Assembly: GCA_030522415.1 (NCBI GenBank)
Contig: CM060108.1
Location: forward strand, 36,483,756 to 36,547,755
Source of the DNA: Channallabes apus
Taxonomy: Eukaryota; Chordata; Actinopteri; Siluriformes; Clariidae
DNA length: 64,000 bases
Direction: 5' to 3'
Of the stretch, positions 21,292 to 30,921 are shown piece by piece. Each line of letters opens with the position of its first letter. The stretch's first letter is position 1. Made by a program: the position numbers and the translations under genes. The notes under the pieces are model-generated. The model saw only the letters and a program-made list of their open reading frames with translations. It ran no database searches and was not told the origin of the DNA.

Positions 21292-22487
21292 CGCGCTAAA
21301 CATTTGAAGGACGCCTGTTTCCCATTGGCTGGTTCATATCACGCTACGTCTGTACCTGAGCAATAAGCGTAGGCGTTTTCCGCATCAGGTCCCGCCCTCA
21401 CTCGCGCGCTTATTTAAATGCGCCAGTAATGAAGCGGTAATTAGAATATCTCCGCCTCCGGCTGCTGATCAGCCAATCAGAAACAAGATTAGAAGTTTCC
21501 CGCCTCCAGATTCCTTATTGGCTGTTGCAGGTAAGCGGAGAGTCCATGGAGTTTTCTCTAACGTTTTTGGTACAAAAATGACACCATAGTTCCCCTCATA
21601 CAAGCTAAATATCAAAATGTAACTTAAAGCGATGCTTTAAAACAGCTACACAGTAAATACATTATCCTTGTGTCAGAATATGCAGGAATGCATTAAGAAA
21701 GCTGATGGCTAGATTGCCATGGTGATATTTCAGAACAACTGTAATACAAATATATATATTTTTGATAAGTATCAGTCTCCTAAATTCTCTTCACATTCTT
21801 TGAAGGCATGAAGCAGATACTATAGCCTACATGTAAGTGATAATGTAAGAATAATCTTTTAAAAAGTCATAAAAAATGCTAAACTTGCATCTAGAATTTA
21901 AATATCAAAGTATTGTAAAACTAATATAATTTACCTCAAAATTACAAAGAAAAACAATAATTTCTTTGTATGGACATTAACCTTTATCTAATGAGTTTTG
22001 TATTTAATTACAATTTATTATTGTAATTTTACATAAAGTTACACGTAATTTACAAAAACAGAAAAAACACAGTAAAAATAATGTGGTATTTTTACTGTTA
22101 AAAAAATGTGAAAAAAAGTTAATTTTTCAATATTGAAATAATACTTAAAAAAACAGTCGACTTCGTAATTTACAGATAATGTCTGTAATTTTACAGAGAT
22201 TTGAATGTAGTTTAAAAAAAAAGGAAAACTACTATAAAATTTTAAAGTTATTTTCCGTAAATTTAGGACTTTTTTTTACAGTGCAGCAAAGTAACCCGAG
22301 ACGTGTCCGCCCTTGCCATGCCTGATTTATACGTGCGCATCCCAGCGGGGTAAAATGTATTTTGATGGTCGGCGCGGTCTATTTCTGTCAGAGTCGCGCA
22401 GCGCTGCCCAGTGGGTTGCGCAGGTTTGTGATTCAAGCAGCGCTGCTCAAGTTGGTCCGACGTTACACCATTATTGTTGCACTATAT

Positions 22488-24072
22488 CAGTGGTTCTCAA
22501 AGTGTGGGGCGCGCCCCACTAGTGGGGAATACAGACATGGCAGGTGGGGCGCAATGAACGGGAGGAAATTAGTGGAAAATAATAGGAAAAAACTAAACAA
22601 TCACACACAAATGAATGGATCATTAATACAAGTAAATTTAAAATAACATCAGTTGTGGGCCGGGAGAAAAAGTGGAACCATAGTGCAACAATAATGGTTT
22701 AACATCAGGCCAACTTGAGCAGCGCTGCTCGAATCACAAACCTGCGCGACCCACTGGGCAGCGCTGCGCGACTCTGACAGAAATAAACCGCGCCGACCAT
22801 CAAAATACATTTTACCCCGCTGGGATGCGCACGTACAAACCAGGCATGGCAAGGCGGAAACAATATTAAACAGTCCTGACATTTTAAATAGTTTTTAAAT
22901 AAAACACAGGGGGTCGCGCAGGTTTGTGATTCGAGCGGCGCTGCGTGATCCACCGGGCTGCGCAAATAAACCAGATCAACACTGCACTGTTCAGATAGTC
23001 ACGCTGCGCTGTATTTGTGCAGATATTCGGTTCAATCGGGTGCCGCGGTTTCGTCCCACTTTTGATGTGTTTGGCTTCACATACACTTCGACAACGGAAG
23101 AAGACGGTGCAGCAGCAGTGAGTTTACTTACATGTGACGAGGAGATTGTAAAGAAAAAAGCCGCCTCGTCTGTGGTGTGGAATTGGTTTGGGTAGAAGAA
23201 AAGTGATACGAATGAGATGTACGTGATTTGGAAGGTACACAAGTGCACTGTTTTAACAAGTGGTGGAAACACGTCAAACCTTTTCTATCATCTGAAATCC
23301 AAGCATCCAAATGAATATGGCCAAAGTGAAAAAATGCGGCAAACCTCAGCAACTCAGTTTAAATATAATTACAGTATGTAAAACAGTTTCTTTGTGTTTG
23401 AATTTTTATTTATGCATTTTCAGATACAATTTACTATATTGTGAATGATATAGCAATTGTGATTGTAATCATTATCGAGGTAGAAAATTGCTTCTCCTGT
23501 GTTAGAAGATTTTGGTTATATCACCCACCGCTAATGAAGCCTATCTTGAGCTTGGATTCATGGTGGTGATGGTGGGGGCAGGAGAGAGGCTCGTGTGTTT
23601 TGTGTCTTATACCGATGGCAGCAGACCGCATGAGACCCAACAAATTAGGAAGACACTTCGAGACAACACACTCACCGTCACGTTAACGGTGCGTAGCCGC
23701 TCGACTTCTTTCAAAGAAAGCTGGCAGAAAACAGACAGCAGGATAATCGCATGGTAAAATCTGAATCAGTGGACAGCAAAGCACAAATGGCTTTACGCCA
23801 GAGCAAAAAAAAACTACAAACGATTCCTGAGCAGCTAATAAACATGGGGTCAATTAAGCAAAGATAAGTGCCAACGTAAGCCTTTTATAACAATTGCATG
23901 TGTATTTTATCTGTTTTTAACTTGGTGTTGTTTGATCTTATTGGTTTAGAAATTGATATTTCAATAAACAGTAAACTTGGCCGATTTCGTTATTATTTTG
24001 TTAACAAGTGGGGCTTGAAAATTCACTGACCGCCTTAAGTGGGGAATGACAGAAAAAGTTTGAGAACCACTG
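22488..24072 (+). mobile_element. inner hAT copy, inverted within the outer copy
   Basis: It begins CAGTGGTTCTCAAAGTGTGG at 22488 and ends TTTGAGAACCACTG at 24072. CACTATAT precedes it (22480-22487) and follows it (24073-24080), an exact 8-bp duplication. Its sequence is the reverse complement of the outer copy throughout, including the segment on either side of the DIRS insertion, and it supplies the intact empty site for that insertion (near 22870). Confidence 0.92.
22926..23850 (+). pseudogene. BED zinc-finger / hAT N-terminal relic (inner copy)
   Basis: This is the plus-strand counterpart of 4402-5180. FDVFGFTYTST leads to SSVVWNWFG (the aromatic start of a BED finger). The next segment reads WKVHKC where the outer copy has CKVCKC, so two finger cysteines are lost. 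A stop follows NWFG. The second segment (23512-23850) is shifted. There is no catalytic domain. It is more decayed in the finger than the outer copy. Confidence 0.6.
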
Positions 24073-24342
24073 CACTATATGGTTCCACTTTTTCTCCCGG
24101 CCCACAACTGATGTTATTTTAAATTTACTTGTATTAATGATCCATTTATTTGTGTGTTATTGTTTAGTTTTGAGCGTACACTCTTCATTATCAATAAAGA
24201 TAAACATGAATTAGAATAGGTACTTTCCTATTATTTTCCACTAATTTCCTCCCGTTCATTCCGTCCACCTGTCATGTCTGTATTCCCCACTAGTGGGGCG
24301 CGCCCCACACTTTGAGAACCACTGACTTAGATGAAGATCAAA

Positions 24343-24612
24343 TCACATTTTATGGAACCATGAAATTACAGTGTTTTTCTTGCCACTGGCCATACCATAT
24401 GAAGCACTTATTTCGCGCTGACTGGTGATGTTTGCCCAGACTGTTTCACCTCCTCCACCAAAGCAAATCCTGGAGACCATGTTGACCTCAGCGTATTGCT
24501 CACCTTGCCTACTCCAGCAACGCTGACGACAATCATTTCTGTGCAAGGTGACCCGACACTTATCAGTGAACAGGACGGTACACCACTGCTGCATTGTTCA
24601 GGTCAACATGTG
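24343..24612 (-). pseudogene. Tc1-like transposase fragment (middle part)
   Basis: The peptide has [15 protein letters not shown], where Tc1 transposases carry the second-motif Asp, then [21 protein letters not shown], the conserved glycine-rich FGGGG block. It then diverges and stops. The piece faces away from the second Tc1 fragment at 25205. Confidence 0.7.
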
Positions 24613-24615
24613 CCT

Positions 24616-25206
24616 CTTTTCCACTGCATAGTACGGCACGACACGGTTCAGTTCAACTCAACTCAACTCACAGTTTGGCTCGGTTTGCGCTTCCACTGCA
24701 GTTTAGTAACGCTTTAGAGTGGGCGGGATTACTCACGTGTCGTTTTAGTTGCGGCGCCGCTACTGCTGTGACATCATCGTAAACGTGCTACAAACAAACA
24801 CACAACAATGGAGCATATCAACGGCATGGTGTTCCTCATTCTCGGCGTGTGGATGTTTTTAACAGCAAGACGAAGGAGTTTGTTTCAAAAGAGGCTGATG
24901 GCAGCCAAAGAAAAATTTTGGTTAATACAAAAAGGTGCATCCGATCCTTCTCTGGCTGTTCTAAATATAGCGGTTCTGTTGTGTCTTGTGTCGCAAGTTC
25001 AGTGACGCAGTAATGACGATTTTCTCCGGCCAATCAGTGACCAGCAGAGTTTACACGTCAGGTTTTGGTAACGGTTCGGCGCGCTTGGAACCTCGGCTGA
25101 GGTGGTACTAAAAAAAGGACCAGGTACCATGTACTGTTCCCAGTGGAAAACACCCCAAAAGTGAGTTGAACTGAACCGTGTCGTGCCATACTATGCAGTG
25201 GAAAAG
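24616..25206. mobile_element. MITE with long inverted ends (CTTTTCCACTGCATAGTA)
   Basis: The left end CTTTTCCACTGCATAGTA and the right end TACTATGCAGTGGAAAAG are inverted copies extending about 45 bases with one or two mismatches. The interior has no transposase; a 65-codon open frame (24808-25005) looks incidental. It sits exactly between two Tc1 fragments. The target duplication is unclear, so the superfamily is not assigned (PIF/Harbinger-like is a guess). Confidence 0.75.
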
Positions 25207-25591
25207 CGCCAATGGACATTTGCTTTGGTGGAGGAGGGAGCGCAAAACAGATTTGGTTATTGTACATGACTCAGTCACTGCACGTTCTTACCTCAGAGAC
25301 ATTATAGAACCCATCATCATCCCCCAATTCCGCCAGCACACACCCAACTTTCTGTTCATGAATGATAATGCTCCACCACATTGTGGCAGAATTGTCACAT
25401 CTCGATTTCAGATAGTTGGAGTGCCTCATATTGTATGGCCATCAATGTCCCCTGACCTGAACCCCATAGAGCACGTCTGGGACCAGTTGAAGCAGAGACT
25501 GGATGATCGTACCCCACCCCCACGTGACCTGGCAGAACTGTGTGTAACTGTGTGTAGCACTTGTGGAAATGGTGGAAACACCCTCTACTGA
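25207..25591 (+). pseudogene. Tc1-like transposase C-terminal fragment
   Basis: About 125 codons. DSVTARSYLRDIIEP, then NFLFMNDNAPPH (the second catalytic Asp), then MSPDLNPIEHVWDQLKQRL (the third acidic residue) and an RDLAELC tail. The N-terminal DNA-binding part and the first catalytic Asp are missing because the frame begins at the MITE. Confidence 0.8.
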
Positions 25592-25770
25592 CATACTGAC
25601 TGGCTATCTCTGTTATTGTCTAAATTTTTGGGGTTTAAAATTTTTAACTAATGAAAATGGTGTTTCTTCTCATACATTATTAGTAATATCAAAGGGAATT
25701 TTTACTTATTCCATTCAAATTCAGAGTAAATATGAAAAGCACTCATGTAAATAACTATCCCTAACATATT

Positions 25771-25806
25771 GTGAGTAGTGTGTGTGTGGGTGTGTGTGTG
25801 TGTGTG
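25771..25806. repeat. GT microsatellite at Tc1 edge
   Basis: A GT-rich simple repeat ending in TA, immediately left of the Tc1 terminal repeat. Confidence 0.8.
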
Positions 25807-26059
25807 TACTCAGCAAAAAGTCCCTTTTTCAGGACTGTGTATTTGAACAATAATGCTGTAAAAATCCAAATAACTTTACAGATCTTCATTGTAAAGGGTT
25901 TAAACAATGTTTTCCATGCATGTTCAATTAACATGCACCTGTGGAATGGTCATTAAGACCTTAACAGCTTACAGAAAGTAGGCATTTAAGGTCACAGTTC
26001 TAAAAACGCAGGACACTAAAGCGACTTGTCTACCGACTGTGAAAAACTCCCAAAGAAAG

Positions 26060-26437
26060 ATGCCCAGGGTCCCTGCTCATCTGCGTGAACGTGCATTAGG
26101 CATGCTGCAGGGAGGCATGAGGACTGCTGATGTGGCTAGGGCAATAAATTGCCATGTCCGCACTGTGAGACGCCTAAGACGGCACTACAGGGAGACAGGA
26201 AGGACAGCTGATCATCCTCACAGTGGAAGACCACGTGTAACAACACCTGCACAGGATGGGTACATCCGAATATCACACCTGCGTGACAGGTACAGGATGG
26301 CCACAACAACTGCCCGCGTCACACCAGGAACACACAATCCCTCCATCTCACAGCAAGAACTGACAAATCTTGTCCAGTCCATGAGGAGGAGATGCACTGC
26401 AGTACTTCAAGCAGCTGGTGGCCACACCAGATACTGA
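26060..26437 (+). pseudogene. Tc1-like transposase with central deletion
   Basis: The N-terminal paired-type helix-turn-helix is well kept (MPRVPAHLRERALGML, then TVRRLRRHYRETGRT and the GRPR hook). About 85 codons in, after GTHNPSIS, the frame jumps directly to the family's C-terminal end (QQELTNLVQSMRRRC ... GGHTRY). The whole DDE catalytic domain is gone while the frame is kept. It could give a DNA-binding-only peptide. Confidence 0.82.
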
Positions 26438-26515
26438 CTGGTACTTTTGATTTTCAGCCTCCCTTCATTCAGGGAAACATTTTTAGTTCATGTCTTATGG
26501 TGTTGACTCTTTTAG

Positions 26516-29500
26516 AATCAGAATCAGAATCAGAAAGAGTTTTATTGCCAAGTACGCTTGCACGTACAAGGAATTTGTTTTAGTGACGGAGCTTCCAGAA
26601 CAAAAAATACAAATGACAAGACAAAAACAGCATGACGCAAAAAAAAAAAAAAAAAGAATTTTTTTTTAAATGGTTGACATCAAATGGAGTACGATGTGAG
26701 ATACTTTTAAATAAGTTACATCAATATCTGAAGTCTGTGGTATTATACAGTATATTGCACAGTGGTATTGTACACAATATTGCACATATATTTATTGACC
26801 GTTTGAATGATGTTTATCTGTTAAGGAGGTAGATTGCCTGGGGGAAAAAACTGTTCTTATGCCTGACTGTCCTGGTGTTCGGTGCTCTGTAGCGTCGACC
26901 CGATGGCAAAAGTTCAAAAAGAAGGTGGCTTGGGTGTGAGGGGTCCAAAGTGATATTCCGTGCCCTTTTCTTCACTCTGGATATATACAGTTCTTGCAGC
27001 GTGGGCAGGGGAGTGCCAATAATTCTTTCAGCAGTCCGAACCGTCCTTTGTAGTCTTCTGATGTCTGCTTTCGTAGCTGAGCCAAACCAGACAGTTATTG
27101 AAGTGCACAGGACGGATTCAATGACGGCTGAGTAGAACTGTGTGAGCAGCTCCTGTGGCAGGTTGAATTTCTTCAGCTGGCGAAGGAAATACAACCTCTG
27201 GTGGGCCTTTTTAACAATGGAGTCAATGTGAATGTCCCACTTCAGGTCCTGAGAGATGGTCGTGCCCAGGAACCGGAATGACTCCACTGCCGTCACAGTG
27301 TTGTTCATGAGGGTGAGTGGGGGAAGTGCAGGTGGGTTTCTCCTGAAGTCCACGATCATCTCCACTGTTTTGAGCGTGTTTAGCTCCAGGTTGTTGTGAC
27401 TGCACCAGACAGCCAACTGCTTGACCTCCCTTCTGTATGCAGACTCGTCACCGTCCTGGATGAGGCCGATGATTGTAGTGTCATCTGCAAATTTCAGGAG
27501 CTTGACAGTGGGGTCTGTGGAGGTGCAGTCGTTGGTGTAGATGGAGAAGAGCAGTGGGGAGAGAACGCAACCCTGAGGGGCTCCAGTATTGGTGGTGTGA
27601 CTGTTGGATATGAATTTTCCCAGTTTCACTAGCTGCTGCCTGTCTGTCAGAAAGCTGGTGATCCAGTGACAGATAGAGCTAGGAACAGAGAGCTGGTTTA
27701 ATTTGGTCTGAAGCAGTGCTGGGATGATCGTATTAAAAGCTGATGAAAAGTCTATAATCAAGACCCTTGCATAAGCCCCTGGTTTGTCCAGATGTTGAAG
27801 GATGAAGTGCAGTCCCATATTAACTGCATCATCAACAGACCTGTTTGCTCTATAAGCAAACTGCAGGGGGTCCAGTAAGGGTCCTGTGATGTCCCTCAGA
27901 TAGGCCAACACCAGTCTTTCAAATGACTTCATGACCACAGATGTTAGGGCAACTGGTCTGTAGTCATTAAGTCCTGTGATTTTAGTTTTTTTTGGAATGG
28001 GGATGATTGTGGAACGTTTAAAGCACAAAGGCACTTCACATTGTTCCAGTGATCTGTTGAAGATCTGTGTGAAAATGGGCGCCAGCTGGTCAGCACAGGA
28101 TTTCAGACAGGCTGGTGTCACGCCGTCTGGGCCTGGAGCTTTCCTTCTCTTTTGTTTCAGAAAGATCTGGCGAACATCCTTTTCACAGACCTGGAGTGCA
28201 GGGGGGGAAGAGAGGGTGGTTGTCAGAGGTGATAATGGTGGTGTAGAAAGAGGGTTAGGACAGGAGTGTGGTGTGAGACTGGGAGTTTCAAATCTACAAT
28301 AGAACTCATTCAGGTCATCAACCAGTTGTTGATTCCCTACAGAGTTGGGGGATGGCGTCTTGTAGTTAGTGATGGTTTTCAGGCCTTTCCACACTGAAGC
28401 AGGGTCGTTTGCCGAAAACTGGTTTTCCAGTTTTTTAGAGTAGCTCCTCTTAGCTGCTCTGATCGCCCTTGTTAGTGTGTTCCTGGCCTGGTTGTACAAG
28501 ATCCTGTCCCCACTCCTGTAGGCATCCTCTTTGGCCTGACGAAGCTGTCTGAGCTTTGCTGTAAACCATGGTTTGTCATTGTTATATGTTAAAAGTGTCC
28601 TGGTAGGGATGCACATGTCCTCACAGAAACTGATGTAGGATGTTACAGAATCTGTGAGCTCGTCCAGACTGGTGGCAGCAGCTTCAAAAACACTCCAATC
28701 AGTGCAGTCAAAACAGGCCTGTAATTCCTGTTCTGCTTCACTGGTCCATCTCTTTACTGTCCTTACTACAGGCTTAGCAGATTTAAGTTTTTGCCTATAG
28801 GTTGGGAGAAGATGAACCAGGCAGTGGTCAGAAAGTCCTAAAGCTGCTCTGGGGACGGAGCGATATGCATCCTTTATTGTGGTGTAGCAGTGATCCAAAG
28901 TATTTTTGTCTCTGGTGGGGCATGTGATGTGCTGTTTGTATTTAGGCAGTTCACGTTTGAGGTTTGCTTTGTTAAAATCCCCAAGTATAATTATAAGAGA
29001 GTCCGGGTGTTGTTGCTCCGTGTCTGTGATCTGAGCAGCCAGCTGTTGCAGTGCTGCGTTCACACACGCTTGTGGAGGGATGTACACACTCACAAGAATG
29101 AACGAGGTGAACTCGCGCGGCGAATAGAAAGGCTTGCAGTTGATGAAATATGCCTCTAGATCAGGACAGCACATCTTCTTCAATGGTGTCACATTTGTAC
29201 ACCAACTTTCGTTGATGTAAAAGCATGTCCCGCCGCCTCGCGATTTCCCCGTTGATTCTGTGTCGCGATCCGCTCTGAACAGCTGGAAACCCGGCAGGTG
29301 TAGCGCGTTGTCCGGGATGGCTTCATTCAGCCAGGTTTCCGTGAAACACAGCGCGGCAGAGTTTGAAAAGTCCTTATTTTTCCTGGAGAGCAGGAAAAGT
29401 TCGTCCATTTTGTTGGGTAGAGAGCGGAGATTCGCCAGATGTATACTCGGCAGCGCAGTTCTAAAGCCGCGCTGTCGGAGCTTGACGAGCGCACCGGCTC

Positions 29501-29755
29501 TCTTCCCCCGCCTGCGCTTCTTAAAGCATTTAAACAGCGCAGCTGCTCCGCCGGTTACAATGTTCAGTAAAACGTTTGAAAAATCAAAAAGTGGTTGAAA
29601 ATTGTGTGATGTGTCCTGCTGAACGTTCAGCAGTTCATCCCTGGTATAAGTTATTACGTTTGAGAAACAAAAAACAGGACAAACTAACAAAAACAGTAAG
29701 ACTAATGGAGAGCTCCACACTGAGGCAGCCATCCGCGGCGCCATCCTGAGATCAA
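26516..29755 (-). mobile_element. full-length L2-like (CR1 superfamily) LINE
   Basis: The element is about 3.24 kb with TCTTTTAG at both edges (26508-26515 and 29756-29763). Its 3' tail is a short CTGATT repeat (AATCAG on the plus strand at 26516). A single ORF fills most of it. The 5' end lies only a few bases upstream of the ORF start, so this is either full length or has a very short 5' UTR. Confidence 0.88.
26814..29744 (-). CDS. pol: L2-like LINE ORF: endonuclease and reverse transcriptase
   Basis: 976 codons with no interruption, starting with ATG at 29744. Residues about 10-30 are strongly hydrophobic ([17 protein letters not shown]), like a signal peptide, followed by a basic stretch ([10 protein letters not shown]). 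Endonuclease motifs: [29 protein letters not shown] and [11 protein letters not shown] motifs: [46 protein letters not shown], and FADDTTI, the catalytic pair. It nicks target DNA and reverse-transcribes its own RNA there. All catalytic motifs look intact, so this copy may still be competent. Confidence 0.92.
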   Translation of the reverse strand: MAPRMAASVWSSPLVLLFLLVCPVFCFSNVITYTRDELLNVQQDTSHNFQPLFDFSNVLLNIVTGGAAALFKCFKKRRRGKRAGALVKLRQRGFRTALPSIHLANLRSLPNKMDELFLLSRKNKDFSNSAALCFTETWLNEAIPDNALHLPGFQLFRADRDTESTGKSRGGGTCFYINESWCTNVTPLKKMCCPDLEAYFINCKPFYSPREFTSFILVSVYIPPQACVNAALQQLAAQITDTEQQHPDSLIIILGDFNKANLKRELPKYKQHITCPTRDKNTLDHCYTTIKDAYRSVPRAALGLSDHCLVHLLPTYRQKLKSAKPVVRTVKRWTSEAEQELQACFDCTDWSVFEAAATSLDELTDSVTSYISFCEDMCIPTRTLLTYNNDKPWFTAKLRQLRQAKEDAYRSGDRILYNQARNTLTRAIRAAKRSYSKKLENQFSANDPASVWKGLKTITNYKTPSPNSVGNQQLVDDLNEFYCRFETPSLTPHSCPNPLSTPPLSPLTTTLSSPPALQVCEKDVRQIFLKQKRRKAPGPDGVTPACLKSCADQLAPIFTQIFNRSLEQCEVPLCFKRSTIIPIPKKTKITGLNDYRPVALTSVVMKSFERLVLAYLRDITGPLLDPLQFAYRANRSVDDAVNMGLHFILQHLDKPGAYARVLIIDFSSAFNTIIPALLQTKLNQLSVPSSICHWITSFLTDRQQLVKLGKFISNSHTTNTGAPQGCVLSPLLFSIYTNDCTSTDPTVKLLKFADDTTIIGLIQDGDESAYRREVKQLAVWCSHNNLELNTLKTVEMIVDFRRNPPALPPLTLMNNTVTAVESFRFLGTTISQDLKWDIHIDSIVKKAHQRLYFLRQLKKFNLPQELLTQFYSAVIESVLCTSITVWFGSATKADIRRLQRTVRTAERIIGTPLPTLQELYISRVKKRARNITLDPSHPSHLLFELLPSGRRYRAPNTRTVRHKNSFFPQAIYLLNR

Positions 29756-29839
29756 TCTTTTAGTGTTCATACAAATATTTACACATTTAGTTTACTGAAA
29801 GTAAAAACAGTTGAAAGTCAGAGGATGTTTCTTTTTTTG

Positions 29840-29847
<8 letters not shown>

Positions 29848-29903
<56 letters not shown>
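29848..29903. repeat. TA/CA microsatellite between two Tc1 elements
   Basis: An uninterrupted TA run followed by CA repeats, squeezed between the right end of one Tc1 element and the left end of the next. TA is the Tc1/mariner target, so repeated insertion into a TA run is likely. Confidence 0.9.
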
Positions 29904-29904
<1 letters not shown>

Positions 29905-30224
29905 GGTCCTTCTAAAAAAATTAGCATATTGTGATAAAGTTCATTATTTTCTGTAATGTACTGATAAACATTAGACTTTCATATATTTTAGATTCATTGC
30001 ACACAACTGAAGTAGTTCAAGGCTTTTATTGTTTTAATATTGATGATTGTGGCATACAGCTCATGAAAACCCAAAATCAAAAAAAATTAGCATATCATGA
30101 AAAGGTTCTCTAAACGAGCTATTAACCTAATCATCTGAATCAACTAATTAACTCTAAACACCTGCAAAAGATTCCTGAGGCTTTTAAAAACTCCCAGCCT
30201 GGTTCATTACTCAAAACCGCAATC

Positions 30225-30921
30225 ATGGGTAAGACTGCCAACCTGACTGCTGTCCAGAAGGCCATCATTGACACCCTCAAGCAAGAGGGTAAGACACAGA
30301 AGGAAATTTCTGAATGAATAGGCTGTTCCCAGAGTGCTGTATCAAGGCACCTCAGTGGGAAGTCTGTGGGAAGGAAAAAGTGTGGCAGAAAACGCTACAC
30401 AACGAGAAGAGGTGACCGGGCCCTGAGGAAGATTGTGGAGAAGGACCGATTCCAGACCTTGGGGGACCTGCGGAAGCAGTGGACTGAGTCTGGAGTAGAA
30501 ACATCCAGAGCCACCGTGTACAGGCGTGTGCAGGAAATGGGCTACAGGTTGCAAATTTTGCATGTCATTCGGAAATCAAGGTGCCAGAGTCTGGAGGAAG
30601 ACTGGGGAGAGGGAAATGTCAAAATGCCTGAAGTCCAGTGTCAAGTACCCACAGTCAGTGATGGTCTGGGGTGCCATGTCAGCTGCTGGTGTTGGTCCAC
30701 TGTGTTTTATCAAGGGCAGGGTCAATGCAGCTAGCTATCAGGAGATTTTGGAGCACTTCATGTTTCCATCTGCTGAAAAGCTTTATGGAGATGAAGATTT
30801 CATTTTTCAGCACGACCTGGCACCTGCTCACAGTGCCAAAACCACTGGTAAATGGTTTACTGACCATGGTATTACTGTGCTCAATTGGCCTTCCAACTCT
30901 CCTGACCTGAACCCCATAGAG
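30225..30921 (+). pseudogene. Tc1-like transposase, broken
   Basis: It starts MGKTANLTAVQKAIIDTLKQ with a first helix-turn-helix, but TGA at 30315-30317 stops it after about 30 codons. Further on, RATVYRRVQEMGY (second helix-turn-helix) and, in another frame, SVMVWGAMSAAGVGPLCF and FQHDLAPAHSAK (catalytic Asp) can be read. It reaches SPDLNPIE exactly at the hAT insertion (30922). A segment around 30590-30620, which should carry the first catalytic Asp, is deleted. Confidence 0.85.

Larger units (their letters stand above)
10550..22283. mobile_element. CACTG-ended DNA transposon (CMC/EnSpm-like), non-autonomous
   Basis: The ends are CACTGTAAAAAA at 10550 and TTTTTTTACAGTG ending at 22283. It is inserted in the DIRS right repeat with a 2-bp CA duplication (10548-10549 and 22284-22285). 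CACTR ends with a 2-4 bp duplication are typical of the CACTA/Mirage/Chapaev group. Without the two elements nested in it, it is about 2.4 kb (10550-11277, 11955-12653 and 21296-22283). It has no transposase. The outer parts hold many TTTACAG-type subrepeats. A second element with the same ends lies at 44028-45633. The superfamily assignment rests on ends and duplication only. Confidence 0.75.
5386..22303 (+). mobile_element. DIRS-type tyrosine-recombinase retrotransposon (split)
   Basis: The element has inverted, non-identical terminal repeats (5386-5585; 10361-10549 continuing at 22284-22303). An internal complementary region (10210-10335) is complementary to both outer ends joined together, the hallmark of DIRS elements, which replicate through a circle. 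Genes run gag, RT, RNase H, methyltransferase-like, tyrosine recombinase. The insertion interrupts the outer hAT at a GTT trinucleotide with no longer target duplication, as expected for recombinase-mediated integration. The right repeat was later split by the CACTG-ended element at 10550-22283. Frameshifts in gag and between RT and RNase H make this copy inactive. Confidence 0.92.
4165..24324 (-). mobile_element. outer hAT (ZBED-type) element, split by later insertions
   Basis: The left end CAGTGGTTCTCAAAC begins at 4165 and the right end TTTGAGAACCACTG finishes at 24324. The flanks GACTTGAT (4157-4164) and ACTTAGAT (24325-24332) look like one decayed 8-bp duplication. Removing the nested insertions leaves about 1.65 kb (4165-5385, about 22304-22487 and 24081-24324), which matches the inner inverted copy at 22488-24072 end to end. 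It carries BED-type exons on the minus strand but no catalytic domain, so it is non-autonomous or internally deleted. The match to the inner copy fixes every breakpoint. Confidence 0.85.
25807..29847 (+). mobile_element. Tc1-like element, internally deleted, host of an L2 LINE
   Basis: The left end reads CAGCAAAAAGTCCC and the right end is GTTTCTTTTTTTGCTG, the inverted CAGCAAAAAAAGAAAC family end. TA-rich flanks fit Tc1/mariner insertion. It carries a transposase relic at 26060-26437. Its 3' untranslated region is interrupted by a LINE (26516-29755) with an 8-bp TCTTTTAG duplication. Removing the LINE joins GTTGAC-TCTTTTAG-TGTTC without a gap. Confidence 0.85.

Noticed and set aside
21296..21440. 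CCAAT-like and TATTTAAATG strings as a host promoter
   Set aside because: The segment is internal to the CACTG-ended element and no exon follows; composition alone does not support a promoter.
24808..25005. 65-codon frame inside the MITE as a captured gene
   Set aside because: No splice signals, domain or second copy to support it; the hydrophobic start alone is not enough.
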